Made by a program: the position numbers and the translations under genes
From: Paraburkholderia susongensis
GTDB taxonomy: Bacteria; Pseudomonadota; Gammaproteobacteria; Burkholderiales; Burkholderiaceae
DNA: 64,000 nucleotides
Direction of reading: 5' to 3'
Assembly: GCF_900177725.1 (NCBI RefSeq)
Contig: NZ_FXAT01000008.1
Coordinates: 223,505 to 287,504 of the forward strand
The notes under the pieces: model-generated
The model's input: only the letters and a program-made list of their open reading frames with translations
The model's database searches: none
Told to the model about the DNA's origin: nothing
Part shown: piece by piece, positions 16,543 through 24,942 of the stretch
How positions within the stretch are numbered: the first letter of the stretch is position 1
How the letters are laid out: every line of letters begins with the position of its first letter

Positions 16543-17283
16543 TCAAGGGTTTGTCAATATATATGTATCAAAACTCTGGCGTTCGAGGTGGTCGCAATCC
16601 ATAACTGACTCAACAAACTCAAACACGTTGCCGGTAGGAAGCTGCTGAAGGCAATCTGGTGTAAGCTCCCACCATTCAGATCGCAACAAACCATTAATAA
16701 CATCCGAAGGGAATCTCAATTTGATTACACGAGCCGGCGCTCCAACAGCTATTCCATAAGGCGGAATATCCTTTGTAACAACTGCGTTTGCCCCAACGAC
16801 AGCCCCAACGCCAACATACACGCCAGGCATAATAATTGCGCCGTCGCCAACCCAAACATCGTTATCAACGACTGTGAAGCGACTTCGGACTTCCCTCTCC
16901 CCCAGCAGAAACTTCCGTTCTTCCTCATTGTATGGCCGTGCGGTGCCATTTCTAATTGCCGGTGAGCTGCTTAGGCCAGTAGTCGAGTGCATCCCGGCTC
17001 CTATAGTTACTCTTCTCCCAATGCTGCAATACCGCCCTATGAACACATTCTCTCGCATATAACCGCCATCATTCATATAACTATATGCTCCGATGAATGA
17101 GCAACGAGATGAAGCGATTACCGGCGAGCTCAACTGTGCACCATCTTCGAAGTAGCAGTAATTCAGATTGCCCGCACACTGCCTTCTAATCCCATGGCAT
17201 TCAATATCATGAATTGAAATAGGCGCAGCATCAAGTTTCCCCGCGTCTCTAAAGTGTGATAGCTTAGCCGCGATGTTCATCAT
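16543..17283 (-). CDS. Left-handed beta-helix acetyltransferase (CatB/Vat-like)
   Basis: A 246-residue hexapeptide-repeat O-acetyltransferase. Repeats with the [LIV]-G-x4 periodicity are visible from about residue 50 (SFIGAYSYM, ENVFIGRYCSIGRRVTIGAG) to 190 (DVWVGDGAIIMPGVYVGVGA, VVGANAVVTKDIPPYGIAVG, PARVIKLRF). The catalytic His of this family probably lies in the segment GMHSTTG near 98. The gene has visibly lower GC than its neighbours, as common for capsule-modifying acetyltransferases acquired horizontally. It is likely to O-acetylate the capsule or a precursor. The start uses the first of two ATGs (17283/17280). Confidence 0.85.
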   Translation of the reverse strand: MMNIAAKLSHFRDAGKLDAAPISIHDIECHGIRRQCAGNLNYCYFEDGAQLSSPVIASSRCSFIGAYSYMNDGGYMRENVFIGRYCSIGRRVTIGAGMHSTTGLSSSPAIRNGTARPYNEEERKFLLGEREVRSRFTVVDNDVWVGDGAIIMPGVYVGVGAVVGANAVVTKDIPPYGIAVGAPARVIKLRFPSDVINGLLRSEWWELTPDCLQQLPTGNVFEFVESVMDCDHLERQSFDTYILTNP

Positions 17284-17369
17284 AGATACCTGATAAATTA
17301 CTTCTAAAAGAATTTTTCACAACCGTTGCTCTTCAATCACGCTATAAACTTCAGTGCCGCTCCAGTTCT

Positions 17370-17678
17370 TTATCGCACCTTGAAAGCAACATCAAAATAG
17401 AGCTCCAGTTCTTTTCCGAGTACGATATTTTCAGCAGCTCGCAGTCGCACTCTTGCCGCCGCCAGGGCATCAATGACCTCATGGGTGCAGGACATGTAGC
17501 CACTGGTGTGATAAGACAAGGTGCTGGCGGCCACGTACAGCAGGCCTCTCGGTTCCGGCGTGTACGGCGTCGTCGCCCTCCGCACCCCGAATTCCAGCGC
17601 CCGCGCCGTGACCGAACGGGTGAAGGCCAACCACGATTCGGTCGGCAAAATCTGAAGAGAATCGAGCAGGAATTTCAT
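17370..17678 (-). pseudogene. 5' fragment of a GT4 glycosyltransferase
   Basis: The first 75 or so of 102 codons match the N-terminus of the GT4 at 12898-14211 position for position (SLQILPTESWLAFTRSVTAR, then GLLYVAASTLSYHTSGYMSC and THEVIDALAAA). After that the reading frame continues into unrelated sequence and stops, so the whole donor domain is missing. It lies directly behind a deacetylase fragment in the same order as the intact pair. Non-functional relic of a duplicated module. Confidence 0.8.
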
Positions 17679-17706
17679 GCCGATTCCCACTCTGCGTCAT
17701 TCTCGC

Positions 17707-17853
17707 CTCGTCCCCGATATCAGCCTTTTCGCGGATCCCTGCCATTCCGCGTTCGTGTTCGCCCCACATCAGCCGCTTGACGTGATCATCCGGCGCGCGC
17801 TTGGGCTGCGCCTTCGTATCCACAGTTACCACGGCATAGCGACTTCCTTTCAT
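17707..17853 (-). pseudogene. 5' fragment of a polysaccharide deacetylase
   Basis: From the ATG at 17853, 49 codons match the deacetylase N-termini (RYAVVTVDTKAQPKRA, DDHVKRLMWGEHERG, MAGIREKADIGDE), then homology ends abruptly 29 bases before the GT4 fragment start. The frame stays open to 17479 but reads the GT4 fragment out of frame. The ATG overlaps the stop of the upstream 176-residue gene as ATGA, suggesting that the original deacetylase was coupled to that gene. Confidence 0.82.
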
Positions 17854-18380
17854 GGCACCGCGCCCCATTCCAACAGAGTAGCGACAGCGGCCGAGAGTGG
17901 TACAACCAACGCATGCCGATAGCGCCACGCAAGGTAGGCCAGCTTCTGCTCACGGTGGCGCGCGGCCGGGCCTGTCCAGTTCGGCAAGTACTCCACCAAC
18001 CACCCCAGCCGCGCATAGTATGCGAAATCGGCCACGTCCGTAAGCAACACGGGGGTGAACTGTGCCGACATCCCCTCCAATCGGGCGATCTCATCACATA
18101 CCTGGTAAATAGTCTCGCGCGTGCTCCCAAGCGCCCAAAGCACAACCACTGTGCCCTCCTCGGATCGCTCGGCATGCTTCAGCGCCACCGGCCACCCGCC
18201 CTGCGGAACAAACCCGTGCTTAATGCCCAGTAGCGCCTGCGCATCGGCAAGCCTAGCGAGGAGCGTCTCGCGCCATCCATATGGCACCAGTCGGTAACGC
18301 AATGTGGTCCGGCGGTCGAAGGCACGCGCCAGAGCCTTCCATTGGCAGCGCACGGACAGCAACTCATCCCTGTTGATCAT
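17850..18380 (-). CDS. Hypothetical protein in glycan operon
   Basis: A 176-residue protein that I do not recognise. It has no signal peptide or clear membrane helix. Visible segments are VVVLWALGSTRETIYQVCDE near 78, a strand-helix alternation (FTPVLLTDVADFAYYARLGW near 107, then LVEYLPNW), and a basic middle. The strand-helix pattern with a sensing of an L-T-D-x-x-D/F-Y-x-R-x-G-W stretch resembles the acceptor half of some nucleotide-sugar transferases, but this is not enough to name it. Its start overlaps the stop of the GT28-like gene by four bases and its stop overlaps the deacetylase relic, so it belongs to the operon. Confidence 0.55.
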   Translation of the reverse strand: MINRDELLSVRCQWKALARAFDRRTTLRYRLVPYGWRETLLARLADAQALLGIKHGFVPQGGWPVALKHAERSEEGTVVVLWALGSTRETIYQVCDEIARLEGMSAQFTPVLLTDVADFAYYARLGWLVEYLPNWTGPAARHREQKLAYLAWRYRHALVVPLSAAVATLLEWGAVP

Positions 18381-19456
18381 CGCCGTCCGCCATCTATCAG
18401 CGTTAACATTTCCTCGGCTGCCATCTCAGCACCATTCATCGGTACTGGACACTGGCGCATCCCTGCCAGTGCTACGAGATCCAAGACAGCCACAACAGCC
18501 GCCTGAAGCTCGGTTTCATTCGTACACGGCGAGACCACCACCGGCGCATGCCCGGCTACTAATTGCGCGCGGCGAAGCTGGTCGTCTAGTGTCGCACTCG
18601 TATTCGGCACTAAAAGCGACGGAACCTGGGTTTGCACCACCTCGCAACAAGTGTTGTACCCCGCCGCACCGACAAAAACATCGAAGGCGCGCATATAACG
18701 CACAAGCGGATAAGCCGAAATCGAGCGAATCCCATCTGGCAATACAACTTCTTTCACCGATATCGGATTCCTGGCCCAGACAATCTCGAAGCCCGCATCC
18801 TGCAATTGCCGGATCAAACCCGCCGCCACGCTCTCCACGTCATTGATGTTCCCAGCACCGAGGGAAAACAACGCATAGCGCCCTGCCAGGGGCAGCCCGA
18901 GAGCACTTCGAGCCTGCTCCCGGTCAAGCAACTCGTCTTCGTCCAGAATGCAGACAGGCGGCACACGAACCTGCGCCCGGGCGAACTCACCATCTTCGAC
19001 GGCAAACGAATCACCCACCTCGCCTGGCCGCACAATCAGGCTGAAGATATCGCGTCTGGAAAATGACTTTTCCTTGCCCGCCCGATACAAGCCTCGGTTC
19101 GACCACACCAGCTTTGCCTTCCCGTACCTCTCGCACGCCGCGATAAAGCCTTGGTAAGGCCAAGTTCCATCGAAGACCACTACCTCCGGTGCCACCCGCT
19201 CCAGCATCATTCCCAAGCGTACACACAACTCGCGATTCCAGTCCCGTGAACTCGCGCGCGACCAGTTGGAAGAGACGAAATAGTCCGCATCGAAACCCAT
19301 CTCTTCGATGATCTCGATCGCTGCTGCCAACGAGAAGAACACTGGCTTCACCCGACTGCGCATTTGCCGCGCGTAGGACAGGCAACGGTTCATGTGGCCT
19401 AGTCCGGCACCATTTGTGCAAAGGAAAAGGACGGTGTTCAAAATTACAGCCGCCAA
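18377..19456 (-). CDS. GT28/MurG-like glycosyltransferase
   Basis: A GT-B enzyme of about 359 residues. The N-terminal loop VLFLCTNGAGLGHMNRCLSY is the G-x-G-H glycine loop of MurG-like and COG4671-type transferases; the C-terminal donor half shows YALFSLGAGNIND near 210, FEIVWARNPIS near 240, YMRAFDVFVGAAGYNTCCEV near 275 and QVPSLLVPN near 298, the usual UDP-sugar site region. No ATG lies before the glycine loop, so initiation must be at TTG (19456 or 19441); neither has a strong SD, and the first overlaps the dehydrogenase stop by 13 bases. It probably uses one of the UDP-aminouronic acids made by the neighbouring dehydrogenases. Confidence 0.78.
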   Translation of the reverse strand: MAAVILNTVLFLCTNGAGLGHMNRCLSYARQMRSRVKPVFFSLAAAIEIIEEMGFDADYFVSSNWSRASSRDWNRELCVRLGMMLERVAPEVVVFDGTWPYQGFIAACERYGKAKLVWSNRGLYRAGKEKSFSRRDIFSLIVRPGEVGDSFAVEDGEFARAQVRVPPVCILDEDELLDREQARSALGLPLAGRYALFSLGAGNINDVESVAAGLIRQLQDAGFEIVWARNPISVKEVVLPDGIRSISAYPLVRYMRAFDVFVGAAGYNTCCEVVQTQVPSLLVPNTSATLDDQLRRAQLVAGHAPVVVSPCTNETELQAAVVAVLDLVALAGMRQCPVPMNGAEMAAEEMLTLIDGGRR

Positions 19457-20730
19457 ACAGTAAAGCTCGACTCCCGCAACCTCGCGGCATCGAAAACCGA
19501 CTTTACGTCGACAAAAACACCCCGCGGCACCAGTAGCCGCTCGATGTCGGCCGGCGAAAGACGCGTATATTCCTGATGAGAAACGGCTGCAACAACCGCA
19601 TTGGCCTGTGGCAGGTTCTCCAGGCGTTTCAAGGAGACGTTGTATTCATCTAACGCCTCATCAGGATCAGCGTGCGGATCCGTAACATGAACTTCCACCC
19701 CGTAACTCTGGAGTTCACGAATCACGTCGACGACCTTGCTGTTACGAAGATCAGCACAATTCTCCTTGAATGTCAGCCCTAGGACGTTGACTCGCGCCCC
19801 CTTGACCAACATTCCGGTTGCGATAATGTTTTTGACGGTCTGCTCGGCAATGTATTTCCCCATGCTGTCGTTAATTCGTCGCCCCGCAAGAATCACCTGC
19901 GGGTGATACCCCACGACCTCCGCCTTATGCGTTAGATAGTAGGGGTCCACTCCAATGCAGTGCCCACCCACCAACCCAGGCCTGAACTTCAAGAAATTCC
20001 ACTTGGTGCCTGCCGCATCCAGCACCTCGTTGGTATCGATGCCCAACCTGTTGAAGATGAGTGCGAGTTCGTTCATCAGCGCGATATTGAGATCTCGTTG
20101 AGTGTTCTCGATGACCTTGGCAGCCTCGGCGGCCTTGATGGAACTGGCCCGAAAAACGCCTGGTTCGATGATCGACTCGTACAAGGTCGCCACCGTGGAC
20201 AGTGTCTCCGGGGTATCGCCAGAAACAATCTTGACGATTTTCGTCAGCGTGCGGTCCCGATCACCTGGATTGATGCGTTCCGGACTATAGCCAACGAAAA
20301 AATCCTTCTTCCATTTGCGTCCGGACTCGCGCTCCAGCACCGGGATACACATCTCCTCGGTAGCTCCGGGATACACCGTCGATTCATATACCACGACGGC
20401 TCCCTGCTTCATGTGCTGCCCCGCAGCGGCAGAAGCCCCGACCAGCGGCCCGAAATCGGGTGTATTCGCATCGTCCACGGGCGTCGGTACTGCGATGATG
20501 ATCACGTCGGCCTCTGCCAAAGCCGCAGGCTCATCCGTATAGACGGCGTGGAGACTCGCCTGAAGTTGCGCTTCGCTCAACTCGCGCGACGGATCCACGC
20601 CGCGACGGCAAGACTCCACCTTTGAAGCATCGATATCGAACCCGATCGTCTTGACTCTCTTACCGAACTCAACGACAAGCGGCAAGCCAACATATCCCAA
20701 ACCAATTACAGCAACGCACTGCTCCCGCAT
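19444..20730 (-). CDS. tviB: UDP-N-acetylhexosamine 6-dehydrogenase (TviB/WbpO type)
   Basis: A 428-residue nucleotide-sugar dehydrogenase oxidising C6 of UDP-GlcNAc or UDP-GalNAc to the uronic acid with two NAD+. The Rossmann fingerprint is VAVIGLGYVGLPLVVEFGK at residue 6, VPTPVDD near 85, YESTVYPGATEE near 115, VGYSPERINPGD near 145, KVIENTQRDLNIALMNELA near 205 and the catalytic Cys in GGHCIGVDPYYLTHKA near 255; the C-terminal domain has VLGLTFKENCADLRNSK. The VDPYYLTHKAE form is typical of TviB/WbpO rather than WecC. The start at 20730 follows AAGGAAATGAA. It works alongside wecC at 28725, suggesting two different aminouronic acids in the polymer. Confidence 0.85.
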   Translation of the reverse strand: MREQCVAVIGLGYVGLPLVVEFGKRVKTIGFDIDASKVESCRRGVDPSRELSEAQLQASLHAVYTDEPAALAEADVIIIAVPTPVDDANTPDFGPLVGASAAAGQHMKQGAVVVYESTVYPGATEEMCIPVLERESGRKWKKDFFVGYSPERINPGDRDRTLTKIVKIVSGDTPETLSTVATLYESIIEPGVFRASSIKAAEAAKVIENTQRDLNIALMNELALIFNRLGIDTNEVLDAAGTKWNFLKFRPGLVGGHCIGVDPYYLTHKAEVVGYHPQVILAGRRINDSMGKYIAEQTVKNIIATGMLVKGARVNVLGLTFKENCADLRNSKVVDVIRELQSYGVEVHVTDPHADPDEALDEYNVSLKRLENLPQANAVVAAVSHQEYTRLSPADIERLLVPRGVFVDVKSVFDAARLRESSFTVWRL

Positions 20731-20831
20731 TTCATTTCCTTCTATTCTCTGCAAGCCTCAGGTCCCCTCGGCGTTTCTCTCCATAACCCAATAGAGGAGA
20801 GCTCACTTGTTGGGTCAGTTTTCCAAGATTT

Positions 20832-20970
20832 TTAGTTAAACGTCCGAGGCAACCATGCTGCCGATTTGATCGCAGGCAGCGTCGCGAAGTATGCCTCATC
20901 CAGCGTCTGATCCATCAAAGTCGAATGGGCCGCTTCCGGTTGTACAGCACAATGTATTCGCCAATAGAAC
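20832..20970 (-). mobile_element. IS3-family transposase C-terminal relic
   Basis: On the minus strand, one frame reads IGEYIVLYNRKRP and, after a one-base shift, the next reads HSTLMDQTLDEAYFATLPAI to a stop at 20832. This is the end of an IS3-family orfB transposase (Y-N-x-x-R-P-H-S-x-L then T-P/L-D-E-A-Y). Nothing of the catalytic core remains and no terminal inverted repeats are visible. It sits in the 294-base gap between the PL5-like lyase and the dehydrogenase. Confidence 0.72.
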
Positions 20971-21024
20971 GCCCGGCGATATACACCTGCCTAACGGAAA
21001 GTCATACTGCCTTATTCCAATGTC

Positions 21025-22089
21025 CTAATTTGCGCGGCCATGCCTCCCCTCAGGGTCACCCCATCTGGCGACATCGACACAGGTCGGATACGCGAATGCC
21101 GACGCCAATCGCCAGTCACGGGCAATATCGCGGTCCGGCGGCACGTCCAGATTCATCGCCGCGAAAGAGGGGCTCACGCAGCGTGACAGCCGCGCGGTCG
21201 TACGCGTCAGCGTGTAGTCGCGAATTCCGGCCGCATCGACATTGGTTCCGGCGTCCCGGCTGATCGGCCCCACATCGACCAGCGACGCCTGCGCCGCGGC
21301 CAACGCCTTACGCAGCCGTGCCGTGTCGTCGCTGCTGCGCAAACCGTCGTCATCCCCCGAGACCACATACATGACGACCAGCGGGGCCAGCGCGAACCAC
21401 TGGTAGCGCAATGCCTGTCTGCCGCGCTTTATCTCATTCGCGAAAAAGCCGTCGGCGTTGATTGAGTCTAGTCCGCGTTGATAGACCTCCCCGGCCCAAC
21501 GCTTCAGATGCTCATCGTGTTGTAGCGTGCCAATGTTGTGCACAGCCAGCGCCGACCAGAAGGTAACGTTGTTTTGCTGCTCACCGGGCCGCACTGAGTT
21601 CTCCAGTTCGACAAGCGACCGGGCCAACCCAACGAACCACCCGCCGATGAGCGCACGGTCCTCGGCAGACACGTCCATGCGACGGAGTACCGTGCAGTAG
21701 GCGTCGCTAGCACTGGCCACCGCCACCGCGCGTTCCACGGTGCCGCCGCGGCCGAGCTTCGTGAAAGCGCCATCGCGAGCCCATTGCCTCAACCACCCCA
21801 ACGCGCAATCCGCGGACATCGGATCACGTGCTCGTCCCGTTCCGTCGGCCATCTCGCCGAGTTCGTACATCGCATCGCGCAACGGCTTGTTCATTTCCAC
21901 GCTTCGCTGTTCGAGTCGCGGATCGATCACCGAGTGTTTGTTGTCGATGTAAAAGTCGATGCCCGTCACGGTTACGATCGTCGGGGGCGGAACAGGGCAG
22001 ACGAAAGCCCGAGCCGGCAGGCTGCAAAAAGCCAGTAGCGCCCACAAGCAGGCGCGCATGGCTACTGTTCTATTAGCTGTTTTGTCCAT
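21025..22089 (-). CDS. PL5 alginate-lyase-like protein, exported
   Basis: A 354-residue protein with a signal peptide (MRACLWALLAFCSLPARAF begins at residue 11) and an all-alpha AlgL-like domain. Landmarks are ADCALGWLRQWARDGAF near 95, QQNNVTFWSALAVHNIGTL near 170, GFFANEIKRGRQALRYQWFA near 205 and LAPLVVMYVVSG. In AlgL the corresponding motif is NNHxYW, with the His catalytic; here it is NNVTFW, so that His is Val, while the Arg and Tyr of RALxY are kept. It could still bind a uronic-acid polymer, or cleave an aminouronic capsule by altered chemistry. The start at 22089 has GAGGA six bases upstream and overlaps the previous gene by 28 bases. Confidence 0.72.
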   Translation of the reverse strand: MDKTANRTVAMRACLWALLAFCSLPARAFVCPVPPPTIVTVTGIDFYIDNKHSVIDPRLEQRSVEMNKPLRDAMYELGEMADGTGRARDPMSADCALGWLRQWARDGAFTKLGRGGTVERAVAVASASDAYCTVLRRMDVSAEDRALIGGWFVGLARSLVELENSVRPGEQQNNVTFWSALAVHNIGTLQHDEHLKRWAGEVYQRGLDSINADGFFANEIKRGRQALRYQWFALAPLVVMYVVSGDDDGLRSSDDTARLRKALAAAQASLVDVGPISRDAGTNVDAAGIRDYTLTRTTARLSRCVSPSFAAMNLDVPPDRDIARDWRLASAFAYPTCVDVARWGDPEGRHGRAN

Positions 22090-24827
22090 TCAAAATCCTC
22101 GAGTGTCCAGCGAAATCTGTTGCTCTTGTGATTGCCCTCGTCCAGGTGCGAGGATGTGTTGATGTCCGACTCGGTACTTTCCTGGATCACGAGGTTTGGG
22201 TAGGCCACGAAACACTCGTGAGCATGTTCTCGTTGCAGATACGAAAGCGCGCCGATATCCAGTGGCATGTCCCGTCTCAGGCTGTGCTGTAGCAGTTCCT
22301 CCATAGCGGGTCGCGTGAGTCCCACGGCGTGCGAGGCCACACTGCTACCCATGCAGTGATAGAGATCGTCGCCGACGAACTTCACCCATGTAGGATCCCA
22401 ATTAAATTGCATTGCACCCAACATGAAGACCCGCCAGTCGGCCGGCAAACGGGAGGCCGTGACCGAGAACCTGACGACGAAGTCACGGTGAAACAATGCA
22501 TCGTCGTCGAAGATCATCACTCGCTCGTAACCATTCCCAAGGGCATGTTTAAGGATGGCAATGTAGGTCTCGAGGTAACCTCGGGCACCCTGCGAGGCCA
22601 CGGCCTTCTTGCCGTTGCGCTCCAGGTACGCGACACGGTCGGCCTCGGTGAATGAGCGGTCGAGATAGAACTGTCGCGAGAACTGAATCTGTCGTTCGCC
22701 GTCGGGTTTAACCACACCGCCCGCCACATAATCCGCGTACGTACGAGCGAGATCTGCCCGGGAGCCATCGACGGCCTCAAAGGCGACGAACTCGATCCCT
22801 AATGCACGAGCTTGCCGCGAGAACGCCGCCAACCGGTCAGGCCGGCGCTTCAGGTTGATGACGTAGACACGATCGAACACATCGTTGAGATGTATAAACC
22901 CGCGCGGGAGTCCCGGCGACGCGTGTCCATTCACTTTCCGCTTGCTCGTTCTCTGGGGCACATAGATTCGGTGCGGCTCACGCACCACCGCCCAGCGGCG
23001 CGCAAGTTCGGCTTCATTCTTCGTCTTTTTGTACTGGTCGTTCCACGGCAGACTGCAGCGATAGCCCTCGCGCGACTCCCACGATGTGATGTAGTCGTTA
23101 CTGCCCCTAGCGTCATACAGGTGAGCACTTCCGTTGAAGCCTGCCCGTACGCAACGCATCGTGAAGTCGATGTGCCACTGGCCACGAATCGGGAAATTGA
23201 TCTCATCTGCATATCCCACCCGATTGAGCACTTCCGGTGTGACCGTGTAGAACGCACCGCCGCACGATTCAGCGTCGACAATGGAACTACAGGTGCCGCT
23301 AGCATCGATCTGCTCCGGCGGCAGCTGGAAATTAGCATCCCGCTGGCGCCGGGTCAGCTCGAGGTGCTGCTCATGGTTCTTGTAGACTAGGTGCTGGAAA
23401 CCACTGCGCTCCATTGCGTTAAGGTAGAGATCATCCCAACCAGGCTTGACGAAGATGATGTCGTCGTCAGCATGGAAGCAAACGTCAAAGCCCAGTTCCA
23501 CGGCGACATCATTGATCGAGTTGAACTGGCCGCAAGCGTAGGCCGATTGGTTCTCGATAACACGAATGGGTACCGGAGACTGAAGGTTGCGCAGGTACTC
23601 TAGCGTGCCGTCTGTCGACCCGTCATCAGCAATGATCAACGTCCAGTCATAGCGTGGGTTGCGTGTGCTGATAAATGTCTCTACAAACTCGCGCACGTAG
23701 TCAACACGGTTCCAGGTCTTCACACCCATGATCAACTTGCGATATGGAAGAGCCTTGGCGGGGATACCACGTCTCTGCAAGCTGAGTCCGAGACCAATCT
23801 GAAGAAACTCATACGTTTCGGCCGAGATGCGCCTCAATCCGTCCGGGGCATTAAAGAGACGTTCGAACGACCTTTCTCGTTTGGCCGTGTTCAATGCCTG
23901 GTCGATGTATGCGGTGTTCGGTGCGTAAGCTTCTACTCCATCAATTTTCGACAGCCGCGAAGCTTCCGCAATTACAGCACGAAGCCGCGAAATATTAGCT
24001 TCACCCGTTCGCTGCGCAAATATTTCTTCCAGTGCCGTTACGGCTTTGTCGTTGCCACCCGAGCTATTGAAACGCTCCCACAGTGATACCTCGTCCTGAA
24101 ACGATGTAGTGCTACGGAATTTGTCATTTTGGGTATTGATGATCCGGCACGGGATGAAACTACCTATTGTGTGCCATCTAAACCAGAGATCATCCGATGT
24201 CGGGGCATATTTCATTGCCACCTCGATATCGTGCACGGCGGTGTTAAACATGCTGGCGCGGTACAAAACGCCATCCTTTCCGGTCGGCAGATTCCGAAGC
24301 GAAAGCAATGGTTTAGGTTCGGTGATCCACCTGGTGTAAGGCGCAAAGTCACCGCTTTCCGTCAAGGCAATCGTGTGCCCTCGATAGGCTACAATGCAAC
24401 GACATGTCAGGTACACGTCGATGATGCGATCAAGCCAGTCGTCGGGATAGATCGTGTCGTCGTCACAGGTAACGATCACCGGGTCGCTACCTGTGCTGAA
24501 CGCCTCTTCGAGCACGGGCAACAGCTTTCGGTAAGGTCCGGTGTTCGGTGTGAAAACTACGTTGATTCCTGTGCATTTACTACCAAGAGAAAGAGACGAA
24601 ACCCATGTGGGTTCGCAGGCGAAACCTGTGTCCAACAGATACGCATCGCGCGAAACATGAATACGAACCTCGTATGGATACTTTGTCTCCTGCTCGACTA
24701 GAGAAGCGACCGTCTCACGAAGTGACTGTTCGCGAGACGCAATGGTTGTCAGCGAAACGATAACTTTATCAAATGGGAGGGCCGGCATCATCGATTTGGT
24801 CGGGTATCGATTGATTGAACATTGCAT
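22062..24827 (-). CDS. Trimodular glycosyltransferase: GT2-like, GT2 and GT25
   Basis: A 921-residue cytosolic protein with three glycosyltransferase-like units. Residues about 18-250 form a GT2-like unit (DKVIVSLTTIASREQSLRET, VIVTCDDDTIYPDDWLD). Residues about 360-620 form a second GT2 (GVKTWNRVDYVREFV, LIIADDGSTDGTLEYLRNLQ, CFHADDDIIFVKPGWDD with its DxD). Residues about 655-900 form a GT25/LOS-type unit (VFDRVYVINLKRRPDRLAAF, FEAVDGS, GARGYLETYIAILKHAL, VMIFDDDALFHRDFV). Such fusions suggest sequential addition of several sugars by one polypeptide. No convincing SD precedes the ATG at 24827; ATGs at 24791 or 24788 are alternatives. It lies between the methyltransferase and the PL5-like gene. 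Confidence 0.82.
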   Translation of the reverse strand: MQCSINRYPTKSMMPALPFDKVIVSLTTIASREQSLRETVASLVEQETKYPYEVRIHVSRDAYLLDTGFACEPTWVSSLSLGSKCTGINVVFTPNTGPYRKLLPVLEEAFSTGSDPVIVTCDDDTIYPDDWLDRIIDVYLTCRCIVAYRGHTIALTESGDFAPYTRWITEPKPLLSLRNLPTGKDGVLYRASMFNTAVHDIEVAMKYAPTSDDLWFRWHTIGSFIPCRIINTQNDKFRSTTSFQDEVSLWERFNSSGGNDKAVTALEEIFAQRTGEANISRLRAVIAEASRLSKIDGVEAYAPNTAYIDQALNTAKRERSFERLFNAPDGLRRISAETYEFLQIGLGLSLQRRGIPAKALPYRKLIMGVKTWNRVDYVREFVETFISTRNPRYDWTLIIADDGSTDGTLEYLRNLQSPVPIRVIENQSAYACGQFNSINDVAVELGFDVCFHADDDIIFVKPGWDDLYLNAMERSGFQHLVYKNHEQHLELTRRQRDANFQLPPEQIDASGTCSSIVDAESCGGAFYTVTPEVLNRVGYADEINFPIRGQWHIDFTMRCVRAGFNGSAHLYDARGSNDYITSWESREGYRCSLPWNDQYKKTKNEAELARRWAVVREPHRIYVPQRTSKRKVNGHASPGLPRGFIHLNDVFDRVYVINLKRRPDRLAAFSRQARALGIEFVAFEAVDGSRADLARTYADYVAGGVVKPDGERQIQFSRQFYLDRSFTEADRVAYLERNGKKAVASQGARGYLETYIAILKHALGNGYERVMIFDDDALFHRDFVVRFSVTASRLPADWRVFMLGAMQFNWDPTWVKFVGDDLYHCMGSSVASHAVGLTRPAMEELLQHSLRRDMPLDIGALSYLQREHAHECFVAYPNLVIQESTESDINTSSHLDEGNHKSNRFRWTLEDFEWTKQLIEQ

Positions 24828-24942
24828 AGCGTTGGTTACGTGATATGTCGATTTTTGTCTACAGTCGCAAAATCAAAAAATTAAGCGACTCATCTGTCAT
24901 TTTTTGAATTCAGAGAGCTCGAAACTGAGGTCAATATCAGGA

